Source: Geoanaerobacter pelophilus
GTDB lineage: Bacteria > Desulfobacterota > Desulfuromonadia > Geobacterales > DSM-12255
Assembly: GCF_018476885.1 (NCBI RefSeq)
Contig: NZ_JAHCVJ010000006.1
Location: 186,001 to 250,000 of the forward strand
Direction of reading: 5' to 3'
Length of the DNA: 64,000 nt
Shown: piece after piece, positions 41,427 through 49,951 of the stretch
How positions within the stretch are numbered: position 1 is the stretch's first letter
Layout: the number at the start of each line of letters is the position of its first letter
The notes under the pieces: generated by a model
The model's database searches: none
Told to the model about the DNA's origin: nothing
Seen by the model: the letters and a program-made list of their open reading frames with translations, nothing else
Program-made: the position numbers and the translations under genes

Positions 41427-43807
41427 TGCCCAGCTTAAACGGAAATAAAGGTAGCGCCCGCTGGTTTGACATCCTTGCCGACCGCTTCAGGGGAGTTAGA
41501 AATGGTCGCAGGGCAGAGCCGATAAATGGTTCAGAGGTCCGGTGCCATCTTGTGGTAAAGGTGCGTTGGCTGCTGCTTTTATTCATCGGATCATATGTGG
41601 TTTCAGCCGGGAGTGTCTTCACTTTCAGCCGCTACGGATTTTTCCTGTCCCAGGAACAAAAACTGATTCTTATCGGCAGTGTCCTTTCAGTTGCCGTCTA
41701 TAACCTGGCATATCAATTTTGCTATGACAGGATCAGCCGTTTTCGCTACGCCGACCATTTTCAGATCCTTTTGGACATATTTTTTGTTACCGCACTTGTT
41801 CATGTGAGTGGTGGCGTTTCCAGCTGGTTCTGGGCGGTCTATCTTGTTGTGACCATTGAGTCGGCTTTTCTCCTCAAGAACAAGAGGGATGTCTGGCTGC
41901 TTGGCGCCATTGGTGGGGGCCTGTTCGGGGCCTTGCTTGTGGTTGAGTATTATGGCGTGATTGATAATGTCTTGATGCCTTTTGTTGCCGGCGAATTGCA
42001 CCATGACTACCTGTATATTGCACTGCGCTGGCTTTGGGTGGCGATGCTGAACACTGTCGCTGCATTGGTAACGACATTTCTGATGGGTGTCATTCGAACT
42101 GAGTCCCAGCTCTTACGGGAAAGCGAGGAGCGGCTCCTCAATTTTATCGATACTGCCAACGACCTTATCCTATGTTTCACTCCTGAAGGGCAGCTGGTTT
42201 ATGCCAATAAGGCCCTGAGCAAAGCGATGGGATACAATAAAGAAGAAATGCTTGAGCTGCAGGTCTCCGGCTCGATCTCGTCTGCAGGGCTCAGGGCATA
42301 CAATGCAGCAGTGGGGCATGCTCTCAAGCATGGTTATTCAGAAATAATTGAAACCGACCTTATAACCAAGGATGGCAAAATCATTCCGGTTGAGGGGAGT
42401 TTCACCTGCAGTTTTCGCGATAACCGGCCTGTAGCAGTCTGGTGGATATGCCGTGATATCTCTGAGAGGAGATTGGCGCAGCAGCAGCTCTATCAGCTTG
42501 CCCATTATGATGCCCTGACCGAGTTGCCGAACAGGGTCTTGCTTTATGACCGTCTCAAGCAGGCACGGGCTTATGCCCATCGTGAAGGCGGGACAATGGC
42601 GGTCATCTTTCTGGATCTTGATCGCTTTAAGATCATCAATGACACCCTTGGCCATCCGGTTGGAGACAGGCTGCTGCAATCGGTAGCAAAGCGGCTTTCT
42701 TCTTGTGTCAGGGAGGTCGATACTGCTGCCAGGATCGGGGGGGATGAATTCGTTGTCATCCTGGTCAATCTCCGCGAACCGTCGGATGCAGAAAAGATTG
42801 CCTCAAAAATTCTTGTTGCTCTGTCAGCGCCGCATATAATAGATGCTCACGAGCTTTTCATTACAACGAGCATCGGAATCAGCCTGTATCCAAGAGACGA
42901 TGAGGATGTTGACAATCTGATCAAGAAGGCCGACATCGCCATGTATGCTTCCAAATCAGACGGCTGTAACGCCTATAGATTCTATGAGCCCAACATGGAC
43001 GAGCACGCGCACAAGCGGTTTGTGCTGGAAAACAGCCTGAGAAAGGCGTTGGAAGGTAACGAGTTCCTGCTGCATTATCAGCCTAAGGTAGATATCTCAA
43101 GCGGTGACATTACTGCGTTTGAGGCGTTGCTGCGCTGGAATCACCCTGATTTGGGGCTGCTATCTCCAGCAGAATTCATTCCCCTTGCAGAAGAAACTGG
43201 GCTGATCATCCCTATTGGCGAATGGGTGATTCGCCACGTTTGCGCCCAGAATGTCGTGTGGCAGAAAGAGGGCCTTTCAAATCTGAGAATAGCAATCAAT
43301 CTGTCAGGCTATCAACTGCAGCAACAGAACTTCCTTGAATTTGTAGAGGAATCTTTAACTGATACCGGCCTTGATCCTGAATGTCTGGAGTTCGAGATAA
43401 CCGAGACCGTGATCATGCAGAATCCTGATTTCACCATTAGCATGCTGAATAAACTCAGAGATCTGGGAATTCATATTTCAATTGACGATTTCGGCACTGG
43501 CTATTCATCGCTATCGCATCTGAAGCGGTTTTCGGTCAATACCCTGAAAATCGACAAGACCTTTGTCAGTGAAGTTGAGTCAAGTGCAACGGATGCTGCC
43601 ATTGCCACCGCTATCATCGCCATGGGGAGCAGTCTTAATCTGAGAGTGATTGCCGAAGGGGTCGAGACCAAGGGGCAGCTGGAATTTTTGAAGGAAAAGC
43701 TGTGTGACGAAATGCAGGGTTATTATTTCAGTCGGCCAATGCCCCCTGAGAAGGTTACCGAGTTTATGCGCGGCAAGCAGATCCGGAACCCGGAAACGGC
43801 GGCCTAG
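41426..43807 (+). CDS. Membrane-bound PAS-GGDEF-EAL cyclic-di-GMP enzyme
   Basis: A 793-residue protein with both cyclic-di-GMP synthase and phosphodiesterase domains. An N-terminal region of about five to six membrane helices (about 48-225) is followed by a PAS domain (FIDTANDLILCFTPEGQLVY, about 240-345), a GGDEF domain (FLDLDRFKIINDTLGH; signature RIGGDEFVVIL near residue 438) and an EAL domain (FEALLRWNHP near 566; INLSGYQLQQ; EFEITETVIM; SIDDFGTGYSSLSHL; LKIDKTFV; VIAEGVETKGQ). All expected catalytic residues are present in both, so net activity depends on regulation. It starts in the stop codon of mqnA. Cyclic-di-GMP commonly controls type IV pili and biofilm, which may link it to the pilus genes. 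Confidence 0.94.
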   Translation: MPSLNGNKGSARWFDILADRFRGVRNGRRAEPINGSEVRCHLVVKVRWLLLLFIGSYVVSAGSVFTFSRYGFFLSQEQKLILIGSVLSVAVYNLAYQFCYDRISRFRYADHFQILLDIFFVTALVHVSGGVSSWFWAVYLVVTIESAFLLKNKRDVWLLGAIGGGLFGALLVVEYYGVIDNVLMPFVAGELHHDYLYIALRWLWVAMLNTVAALVTTFLMGVIRTESQLLRESEERLLNFIDTANDLILCFTPEGQLVYANKALSKAMGYNKEEMLELQVSGSISSAGLRAYNAAVGHALKHGYSEIIETDLITKDGKIIPVEGSFTCSFRDNRPVAVWWICRDISERRLAQQQLYQLAHYDALTELPNRVLLYDRLKQARAYAHREGGTMAVIFLDLDRFKIINDTLGHPVGDRLLQSVAKRLSSCVREVDTAARIGGDEFVVILVNLREPSDAEKIASKILVALSAPHIIDAHELFITTSIGISLYPRDDEDVDNLIKKADIAMYASKSDGCNAYRFYEPNMDEHAHKRFVLENSLRKALEGNEFLLHYQPKVDISSGDITAFEALLRWNHPDLGLLSPAEFIPLAEETGLIIPIGEWVIRHVCAQNVVWQKEGLSNLRIAINLSGYQLQQQNFLEFVEESLTDTGLDPECLEFEITETVIMQNPDFTISMLNKLRDLGIHISIDDFGTGYSSLSHLKRFSVNTLKIDKTFVSEVESSATDAAIATAIIAMGSSLNLRVIAEGVETKGQLEFLKEKLCDEMQGYYFSRPMPPEKVTEFMRGKQIRNPETAA

Positions 43808-43810
43808 GGG

Positions 43811-44251
43811 TTATTTGCGCAGCCTGGCATAATCAGTCAGGATCTGGGCATGGTCGAAACAAAGAGCTGTTGGCAGGGCTGCCAAAGGAAAGACGGCAAG
43901 GTTTATGGCGTCATCCGCTGCTTTTGGTGTTCCAGAGCCTTTACCGATAAAAACCGTTGATATCGTATGAAAACGCTGATCTCTGGTCGGATCGGAATAA
44001 CAGCCAAGCAGATGCAAGTCTGAAACCTCCAGAGATGTCTCCTCCCTGGCCTCCCTTATTGCCGCAGTTTCAAGAGATTCGCCATAGTCAACGAACCCAC
44101 CGGGTAGCGCCCAGCCAAACGGCTCGTTTTTTCGCTCGATCAGGACAATTCCCTCGTCTATCTCGATAATTATGTCTACCGTTGGCAGCGGGTTGCGGTA
44201 CGACTTGACCTGTTGCCCGCATTGGGGGCAGGTGAGGGTGTCAAAAGCCAT
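43811..44251 (-). CDS. Nudix hydrolase with N-terminal zinc ribbon
   Basis: Hydrolyses a nucleoside-diphosphate-linked compound; the substrate is unknown. ATG 44251 is preferred over 44263 because GGGGAAC precedes it and the protein then starts just before the zinc-ribbon-like CPQCGQQV; no second cysteine pair is visible. The Nudix box is [20 protein letters not shown] followed by ETSLEV; the usual late glycine is serine. The product is 146 residues. It converges with the GGDEF/EAL gene, three bases between stops. Confidence 0.88.
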   Translation of the reverse strand: MAFDTLTCPQCGQQVKSYRNPLPTVDIIIEIDEGIVLIERKNEPFGWALPGGFVDYGESLETAAIREAREETSLEVSDLHLLGCYSDPTRDQRFHTISTVFIGKGSGTPKAADDAINLAVFPLAALPTALCFDHAQILTDYARLRK

Positions 44252-44263
44252 TGAGTTCCCCAT

Positions 44264-44290
44264 AAAAAAAGGGGGCCAACTGAGGCCCCC
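44264..44290 (-). terminator. Intrinsic terminator after the PxxKW gene
   Basis: On the minus strand GGGGGCC-TCAGTT-GGCCCCC is followed by seven T residues. It ends transcription from the PxxKW gene and lies immediately upstream of the Nudix start, which is on the same strand. Confidence 0.88.
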
Positions 44291-44300
44291 TGGTACTTAC

Positions 44301-44316
44301 GGAGACAATTGTCTCC
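44301..44316. repeat. Perfect 16-base palindrome GGAGACAATTGTCTCC
   Basis: A self-complementary site with no loop eight bases after the PxxKW stop codon and before the terminator. It could be a protein-binding site or part of the transcript's 3-prime structure. Confidence 0.5.
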
Positions 44317-44323
44317 TTGAGAG

Positions 44324-44614
44324 TTACTTCTTCTTCCCGCCGGCAGCTTTTTTGGATGCCTTGAGAGGGTTGATTTTGAGCTCTTCGCTCTTGATCTCTA
44401 CCTTAACGTGTGTGGCGAAATTGCATATGCCGTCAGCCCATTTTTTGGCTGGTGCTGGATATGCGGTACAGACCTGGCCGATTGAGCCTTCTGTAACTCT
44501 TTCACATCCTTCGCAGTTCTCCACAATTACCTGGCACGAGCCAGCGGAGAACACACACCCCTGATTCCCCCAGAATGTACACTCTGTACCGCGAAGCACG
44601 GTTTGACACTGCAT
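44324..44614 (-). CDS. PxxKW family cysteine-rich protein
   Basis: A 96-residue protein of a small family seen in anaerobic Desulfuromonadota-type bacteria. It has eight cysteines in the first 65 residues (C3, C12, C20, C27, C34, C37, C49, C64), the family motif PAKKW near residue 55, and a lysine-rich C-terminus (SKKAAGGKKK). Metal or iron-sulfur binding is plausible, but the function is not known. A strong ribosome site (AGGAGGAG) precedes ATG 44614 and a good promoter lies at 44660-44689, suggesting high expression from a single-gene transcript. Confidence 0.88.
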   Translation of the reverse strand: MQCQTVLRGTECTFWGNQGCVFSAGSCQVIVENCEGCERVTEGSIGQVCTAYPAPAKKWADGICNFATHVKVEIKSEELKINPLKASKKAAGGKKK

Positions 44615-44659
44615 GATTCTCCTCCTCTTTCCCGTTCTGCTGATTCAAGCGTAAAGCCT

Positions 44660-44689
44660 AATTTACCAAGTTTGCTTCAATTAAGTCAA
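44660..44689 (-). promoter_or_regulatory. Sigma-70 type promoter of the PxxKW gene
   Basis: On the minus strand TTGACT (44689-44684) and TAAATT (44665-44660) are 18 bases apart, 45 bases before ATG 44614. Confidence 0.5.
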
Positions 44690-44809
44690 CCGGAAAAATC
44701 CCCCAACTCTATCTTTAGTTTCCATGGTTTCCCTTGACTCACCTAGGGGTGTGTATTAACCTTTGAGCATCTGTTATTTGGCTGTGAAACAGCTTTTACG
44801 GGAGGGAAT

Positions 44810-46231
44810 ATGAATCGGATCACGTTCGGCACCTCTGGATGGCGCGGCATACTCTGTGAGGACTTTATTTTTGAGAACGTCAGGGTGGTTACGCAGGCGA
44901 TAGCCGATCACCTGATCGCATCAGGGGAGAGCGGCAAAGGGCTTATAGTCGGCTGCGATTCCCGGTTCATGGGTGAACGGTTTGTCCGTGAATCGGCACA
45001 GGTACTTGCCGGCGCCGGGATAAAGGTTTATTTGTGCAATCGCGACACCCCGACTCCAGTCATCTCTTTTGAGATTCTCCGCCGCAAAACAGCGGGAGCG
45101 ATCAACTTCACTGCCAGCCATAATCCACCAGAGTACAACGGCATCAAATTCTCTCCTGCCTGGGGTGGGCCCGCTCTTCCTGAAACCACCGGGGATATCG
45201 AGCGCCGTGCCAACGAGATGCTGGGCGAATTCTGTTACAAGGAACGGTTTCTGGACAATGCCAAAAAAGACGGGCTGTGCGAGGAGATTGATTGTCGTCC
45301 CGCTTATCTGGATGATCTCTCCACTAAGATCGACTTCGATGCTGTCGCCAGTTTGGGTGGGGTGGCGCTGAATCCACTATATGGCACGGCTCGCGGCTAT
45401 CTTGATGAGCCGCTGATGAAGCGGGGCATGAAGTTTCACCAGATCAATGCCCATCGCGACCCGTATTTCGGTGGCTTTGCGCCTGAGCCTGCCGAGAAGA
45501 ACATTCAGGATTTCATCTCCCTGGTCAGGAAAGACCCTTCAATTCGCCTTGGCCTAGCCACTGATGGTGATGCCGACCGCTTCGGCATTATTGACGAGGA
45601 TGGCACATACATAGAGCCGAACTACATCATTGCCCTGCTGCTCGATTATCTGGTCAGGGTGAAAAAAATGACCGGCGGCGTAGCCAGAAGCGTTGCCACC
45701 TCCCACCTTATCGATGCAGTGGCTCGGCATCACGGCATTCAACTTTATGAGACACCGGTTGGCTTCAAATATATCGGCGAACTGATCAGCCAGGACAAGA
45801 TCATCATTGGTGGCGAGGAGAGCGCCGGCCTCTCGATCAAGGGGCATGTCCCGGAAAAAGACGGCATTCTCGCCTGTTTCCTGGTTGCCGAGATGGTTGC
45901 CCGGGAAGGGAAAAGCGTCTCACAACTGTTGCAAGAGCTTTATGCAAAGGTTGGCTGCTACCTGACCAGACGCGACAACATCAAACTCTCTCCGCAGCTT
46001 GAGGCAGCCTACAAGGGGAAAGTGGCCAGCGTTCCTGCCGAGATCGCCGGGGCCAAAGTCAAAGATGTGGTCACCATTGACGGCGTGAAACTGATCCTGG
46101 AAGACGGCAGTTGGCTGCTGTTCCGCAAGTCAGGTACCGAGCCTGTGGTGCGCCTTTATGGCGAGGCATCTTCTGATGACCGCCTGAATACTGTCATGTC
46201 AGCTGGTCGTGAGTTTATACTTGGTAAATAG
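44810..46231 (+). CDS. Phosphoglucomutase/phosphomannomutase family protein
   Basis: Interconverts hexose 1- and 6-phosphates for polysaccharide or glycogen metabolism. The 473 residues begin ITFGTSGWRGILCEDFIFEN and contain the phosphoserine loop NFTASHNPPEYNGIKF (S103), the metal loop ATDGDADRFGIIDEDG, the sugar-specificity loop IGGEESAGLSIKGH, and the phosphate-binding loop LLFRKSGTEPVVRLYGEA. The ribosome site is GGGAGG. Sugar preference (glucose, mannose or glucosamine) is not resolved. It is probably a single gene; the next gene has its own promoter. Confidence 0.93.
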   Translation: MNRITFGTSGWRGILCEDFIFENVRVVTQAIADHLIASGESGKGLIVGCDSRFMGERFVRESAQVLAGAGIKVYLCNRDTPTPVISFEILRRKTAGAINFTASHNPPEYNGIKFSPAWGGPALPETTGDIERRANEMLGEFCYKERFLDNAKKDGLCEEIDCRPAYLDDLSTKIDFDAVASLGGVALNPLYGTARGYLDEPLMKRGMKFHQINAHRDPYFGGFAPEPAEKNIQDFISLVRKDPSIRLGLATDGDADRFGIIDEDGTYIEPNYIIALLLDYLVRVKKMTGGVARSVATSHLIDAVARHHGIQLYETPVGFKYIGELISQDKIIIGGEESAGLSIKGHVPEKDGILACFLVAEMVAREGKSVSQLLQELYAKVGCYLTRRDNIKLSPQLEAAYKGKVASVPAEIAGAKVKDVVTIDGVKLILEDGSWLLFRKSGTEPVVRLYGEASSDDRLNTVMSAGREFILGK

Positions 46232-46234
46232 GAC

Positions 46235-46262
46235 TTGATTTGTCCTGTTGAATGGTTATACT
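46235..46262 (+). promoter_or_regulatory. Sigma-70 type promoter of nifU-nifS
   Basis: TTGATT (46235-46240) and TATACT (46257-46262) are 16 bases apart, 26 bases before ATG 46288, with ribosome site CTGGAGG. Confidence 0.5.
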
Positions 46263-46287
46263 GAAATAAAAAACTGGAGGCCGGTTC

Positions 46288-47148
46288 ATGTGGGATTACA
46301 CCGATAAAGTAAAAGAGCATTTTCTCAATCCCCGCAATGTCGGGGATATAGCTGACGCTGATGCTGTGGGCGAAGTAGGCAGCCTTGCCTGCGGTGATGC
46401 CCTGAAGCTCTTCATAAAGCTTGATGATAATAAGGAACGCATTGTTGACGCCAAATTCCAGACATTCGGCTGCGGCAGCGCCATCGCCTCGTCATCGGCC
46501 CTGACCGAGATGATCAAGGGTAAGACGCTGGATGAGGCGCTGGGAGTGACCAACCAGGAGATCGCCGATTTTCTCGGCGGACTTCCCGAAGAAAAAATGC
46601 ACTGCTCGGTTATGGGCCAGGAGGCACTGGAAGTCGCCATCGCCAAGTACCGCGGAGGGCCTCTCCCGGTCCATCACGACCATGGCCATGACCAGGAGCA
46701 GGAAGGCGAAATCGTCTGCAAGTGTTTTGGCCTTACCGACGGCTTTCTCAAAAAAGTCATAGCCCAGAACCGGCTCCACACCGCAGAACAGGTGACCCAT
46801 TTCACCAAGGCCGGCGGAGCATGCGGCGGCTGCATCCCCAAGATCAAGGAGCTTATCGCCGAAGTCCTTGGCGAACAGAAGCAGGATGCACCCAAAAGGC
46901 CGGAGAAACTGACCAACCTGCGTAAGATGCAGCTGATCCAGGAGGTCCTGGAAAATGAGATCAGACCGCAACTCTGGTCGGACGGCGGCGATCTTGAACT
47001 GATCGATATCGCCGGCGCAACGGTGCAGATTGCCTTTCGCAAGGCATGCGCCGGTTGCGCGTCATCCGGTTATACTGCCAAATTTGTCGAACAGAAACTG
47101 CGCGACCTCGTCAGTGACGACATCGTTGTCGAGGAGGTCCAGCAATGA
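46288..47148 (+). CDS. nifU: Iron-sulfur cluster scaffold NifU
   Basis: Builds iron-sulfur clusters with sulfur from NifS. The 286 residues contain all three NifU parts: an IscU-like domain (about 1-125) with scaffold cysteines in GSLACGDALK, TFGCGSAIAS and MHCSVMGQEA; a central BFD-type [2Fe-2S] domain (about 145-200) with VCKCFGLTDGFL and GGACGGCIPKIKE; and a C-terminal NfU domain (about 215-286) with CAGCASSGYTAKFVEQ. It overlaps nifS by four bases. No nitrogenase gene is in the window, and in this group NifU/NifS often serve general cluster assembly, so a nitrogen-fixation role is not implied. Confidence 0.95.
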   Translation: MWDYTDKVKEHFLNPRNVGDIADADAVGEVGSLACGDALKLFIKLDDNKERIVDAKFQTFGCGSAIASSSALTEMIKGKTLDEALGVTNQEIADFLGGLPEEKMHCSVMGQEALEVAIAKYRGGPLPVHHDHGHDQEQEGEIVCKCFGLTDGFLKKVIAQNRLHTAEQVTHFTKAGGACGGCIPKIKELIAEVLGEQKQDAPKRPEKLTNLRKMQLIQEVLENEIRPQLWSDGGDLELIDIAGATVQIAFRKACAGCASSGYTAKFVEQKLRDLVSDDIVVEEVQQ

Positions 47149-48317
47149 AGGAGATTTACCTCGACAACAATGCGACAACCAAGGTAGACGAGGCAGTCTT
47201 CGAGGAGATGCGTCCCTACTTCTGCGAACTGTACGGCAACCCGAGTTCCATGCATTTCTTCGGCGGCCAGGTCCAGAAAAAAGTCGATGAGGCCCGGTCA
47301 CGGGTCGCTGCCCTGTTGGGCGCCGATCCTTCTGAAATCATCTTTACTGCCTGCGGCACTGAGAGCGACAATACCGCAATCCGCTCTGCCATTGAGGTCT
47401 TTCCCAATCGCCGGCATATCATCACCACCCGGGTCGAGCACCCGGCAGTGCTCACTCTCTGCCGCAACCTGACCAAGCATGGCTATCGGGTCACCGAGCT
47501 GAATGTCGATGGCGCGGGGAGGCTGGACCTTGATGAACTGCGCAAGGTCGTCGATGAAGATACTGCCATAGTGTCGATCATGTATGCCAACAACGAGACC
47601 GGCGTGGTGTTCCCGATAGAAGAGATCGGGCAGATTGTGAAAGAGAAGGGGGCGCTGTTTCATACCGATGCGGTTCAGGCGGTAGGCAAAATCCCTCTGA
47701 ACATGGCATCCTCCACCATCGACATGTTAGCCCTGTCTGGCCACAAGCTCCATGCCCCAAAGGGGATCGGCGCCCTCTATCTTCGTAAAGGGGTCCCGTT
47801 CCGGCCGTTCATGGTCGGCGGTCACCAGGAGAAGAGCCGCAGGGCCGGTACCGAAGCGACCTCATCGGTCATTGCCCTTGGCAAGGCGTGCGAGCTTGCC
47901 GGTCAGCATCTCGATGACGAAAACACCAGGGTCAAGGGAATGCGTGACCGCCTGGAACGCGAACTGATGGCCATCATTCCGGCATCCCGGATCAATGGTG
48001 GCGGCGCGGAGCGGCTCCCCAACACGCTATCCATAGCCTTTGAATTTGTTGAAGGCGAGGCGATCCTGCTGCTGCTCTCGGAAAAAGGGATTTGCGCATC
48101 TTCCGGCAGCGCCTGCACCTCCGGTTCGCTTGAGCCGTCCCATGTCCTCCGGGCAATGGGGGTACCGTTCACCTGCGCCCACGGCTCCATCCGCTTTTCG
48201 CTGTCACGTTTCACAACCGACGAAGAGATCAATGCGGTGATCAAGGAACTGCCGCCGATCATTCAGCGGCTCAGGGAGATTTCACCGTTTGGCCGGGAGC
48301 TGTTGAAGAAACAGTGA
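47145..48317 (+). CDS. nifS: Cysteine desulfurase NifS
   Basis: A PLP enzyme that takes sulfur from cysteine for NifU. The 390-residue protein opens IYLDNNATTKVDEAV, has the PLP lysine region LSGHKLHAPKGIGALYLRKG, the acceptor cysteine loop GICASSGSACTSGSLEPSHV, and IVSIMYANNETGVVFPIEE. The short loop fits the NifS/IscS group rather than SufS. It is coupled to nifU by a four-base overlap and ended by a terminator. Confidence 0.96.
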   Translation: MKEIYLDNNATTKVDEAVFEEMRPYFCELYGNPSSMHFFGGQVQKKVDEARSRVAALLGADPSEIIFTACGTESDNTAIRSAIEVFPNRRHIITTRVEHPAVLTLCRNLTKHGYRVTELNVDGAGRLDLDELRKVVDEDTAIVSIMYANNETGVVFPIEEIGQIVKEKGALFHTDAVQAVGKIPLNMASSTIDMLALSGHKLHAPKGIGALYLRKGVPFRPFMVGGHQEKSRRAGTEATSSVIALGKACELAGQHLDDENTRVKGMRDRLERELMAIIPASRINGGGAERLPNTLSIAFEFVEGEAILLLLSEKGICASSGSACTSGSLEPSHVLRAMGVPFTCAHGSIRFSLSRFTTDEEINAVIKELPPIIQRLREISPFGRELLKKQ

Positions 48318-48337
48318 CAGTGACGGTTATAGTGCTG

Positions 48338-48371
48338 AAAGCCCCGCCTGATCGAGAGCGGGGCTTTTTTA
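48338..48371 (+). terminator. Intrinsic terminator after nifS
   Basis: The ten-pair stem AAAGCCCCGC/GCGGGGCTTT around a ten-base loop is followed by a T-run. It lies 20 bases after the nifS stop. Confidence 0.9.
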
Positions 48372-48387
48372 TTAAGGCCTGTTGCCC

Positions 48388-48415
48388 TTGAAGCTGGCCG
48401 TTAACCCGCTATACT
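48388..48415 (+). promoter_or_regulatory. Sigma-70 type promoter of the radical SAM gene
   Basis: TTGAAG (48388-48393) and TATACT (48410-48415) are 16 bases apart, about 30 bases before ATG 48445. Confidence 0.4.
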
Positions 48416-48444
48416 TTTGTAAATACATATTGATCGGGCAATCC

Positions 48445-49950
48445 ATGAAGATCAGGAAAATTGCACTTATCACTCCTCCTTACCACTCCGGGGTGGTCGA
48501 ATCGGCCGGCACCTGGCTCAATGTCGGTTTTGTCTACATTGCCGGCTCCCTGAGGGCTGCAGGCTATGAGGTGGACTATTACGACGCCATGTCACTCTGG
48601 CATGAATGGCCCGATATCCGTCGGAGGATCGAGGCGTTCCGGCCGGACGTTGTGGCAACTACCGCTTATACCGCTTCGGTCATGGACGCCATCAAACTCT
48701 GCGGTTTTGCCAAAGAGATCGATCCCCGTATTGTCACCGTCCTCGGTAATGTCCACGCAACGTTCATGTATGAAGAGGTGCTGAAACAGCATGGCACCAA
48801 GGTTGACTACATCGTGAGGGGCGAAGGAGAGGAGACCCTGCCCGAACTGTTGCACTGCCTGAATGCCGGCGATGATCCGGCAAAGGTTGCCGGTGTTGTC
48901 TTTCAACGTGCCGGCGAGGTTTGCATTGCCCCGCAACGGCCATATATCCATGATCTTGATGCACTCCCCACCGCGTGGGATCTTGTGGAATGGCCCATTT
49001 ATCGCTACCGGGCCAAGAAAGATGCCCGGTTGGCAATTGTGTCGTCATCCCGCGGCTGCCAGCAGCAGTGCTCATTCTGTTCCCAGCAGCTCTTTTGGTC
49101 ACGTTCCTGGCGTGCCCGTTCCCCGGAGAATTTCATTGCCGAACTGGAGCTGCTTCATGGCCAATATGGGGTGGAAGTGGCCATGCTGTCCGATGAGATT
49201 CCCACCTTTGATCGTGTCCGCTGGTTAAAGATCCTGGATCTGATGATCGAACGGCGGGTGCCGGTAAAACTGCTGCTTGAGACCAGGGTTGACGATATCC
49301 TGCGCGATGCCGACATCATGGATAAATACCGTATCGCCGGAGTCGAGCATATCTATGTCGGGGTAGAGGCCGGGAGCCAGGAGACGCTGGACTTGTTCAA
49401 GAAAGACACCAAGGTTGAGCAGTCCAAACAGGCCATAGACCTGATAAACCAGGCGGACATAGTCTCCGAGACCTCCTTTGTCCTTGGAATGCCGGACGAC
49501 ACCCCGGAGTCGATCGCCGAGACCGTGGAACTGGCAAAGCATTACAACCCTGACATGGGGTTCTTCCTGGCGATCGCCCCCTGGCCATATTCCGAGTTGT
49601 ACCCGGAACTGGAGCCGCATGTCGCCACCAAGGACTACCGGAAATACAATCTGGTGGAGCCGGTGCTGAAGCCGCGGAATATGACTCTGGAACAGTTGGA
49701 GAAGGAGCTGGGGCGGGCGTCACAGAAATTTTTCATGCACAAGTTCCAGAACCTCCATACTCTGTCGTCCTGGAAGCAGGAGTTCATGCTGTCAGTTCTG
49801 GATCTGCTGATCAATCACTCGTACCTTGCCGATCAGATGAAGGCTGCCATGAAAGAGGGGAAACAGATGCCTGAAGAGGTCAGGAATCTTATCCGGTCGG
49901 TCAAGGCTTCAGGCGGAGCTCACTCGGACGTCCTGGCGCCTATTCCTTGA
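48445..49950 (+). CDS. B12-binding-domain radical SAM protein
   Basis: A 501-residue protein with an N-terminal cobalamin-binding Rossmann domain (about 1-140: KIALITPPYHSGVVESAGTW, VYIAGSLRAAGYEVDYYDAM, VDYIVRGEGEETLPELL). A radical SAM core follows with the cluster motif CQQQCSFCSQQLFW (C-x3-C-x2-C near residues 205-212) and downstream GVEHIYVGVEAGSQETLDLF. ATG 48445 starts the domain cleanly; the open frame to 48382 lies over the promoter. It resembles BchE/HpnJ-type methyltransferases and related enzymes, but the substrate cannot be assigned. Converges with the CcsA gene, one base between stops. Confidence 0.9.
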   Translation: MKIRKIALITPPYHSGVVESAGTWLNVGFVYIAGSLRAAGYEVDYYDAMSLWHEWPDIRRRIEAFRPDVVATTAYTASVMDAIKLCGFAKEIDPRIVTVLGNVHATFMYEEVLKQHGTKVDYIVRGEGEETLPELLHCLNAGDDPAKVAGVVFQRAGEVCIAPQRPYIHDLDALPTAWDLVEWPIYRYRAKKDARLAIVSSSRGCQQQCSFCSQQLFWSRSWRARSPENFIAELELLHGQYGVEVAMLSDEIPTFDRVRWLKILDLMIERRVPVKLLLETRVDDILRDADIMDKYRIAGVEHIYVGVEAGSQETLDLFKKDTKVEQSKQAIDLINQADIVSETSFVLGMPDDTPESIAETVELAKHYNPDMGFFLAIAPWPYSELYPELEPHVATKDYRKYNLVEPVLKPRNMTLEQLEKELGRASQKFFMHKFQNLHTLSSWKQEFMLSVLDLLINHSYLADQMKAAMKEGKQMPEEVRNLIRSVKASGGAHSDVLAPIP

Positions 49951-49951
49951 G

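Noticed and set aside
46288-48317. NifU/NifS as evidence of a nitrogen-fixation cluster
   Set aside because: No nitrogenase structural or cofactor genes are present; in this group these genes can serve general iron-sulfur assembly.
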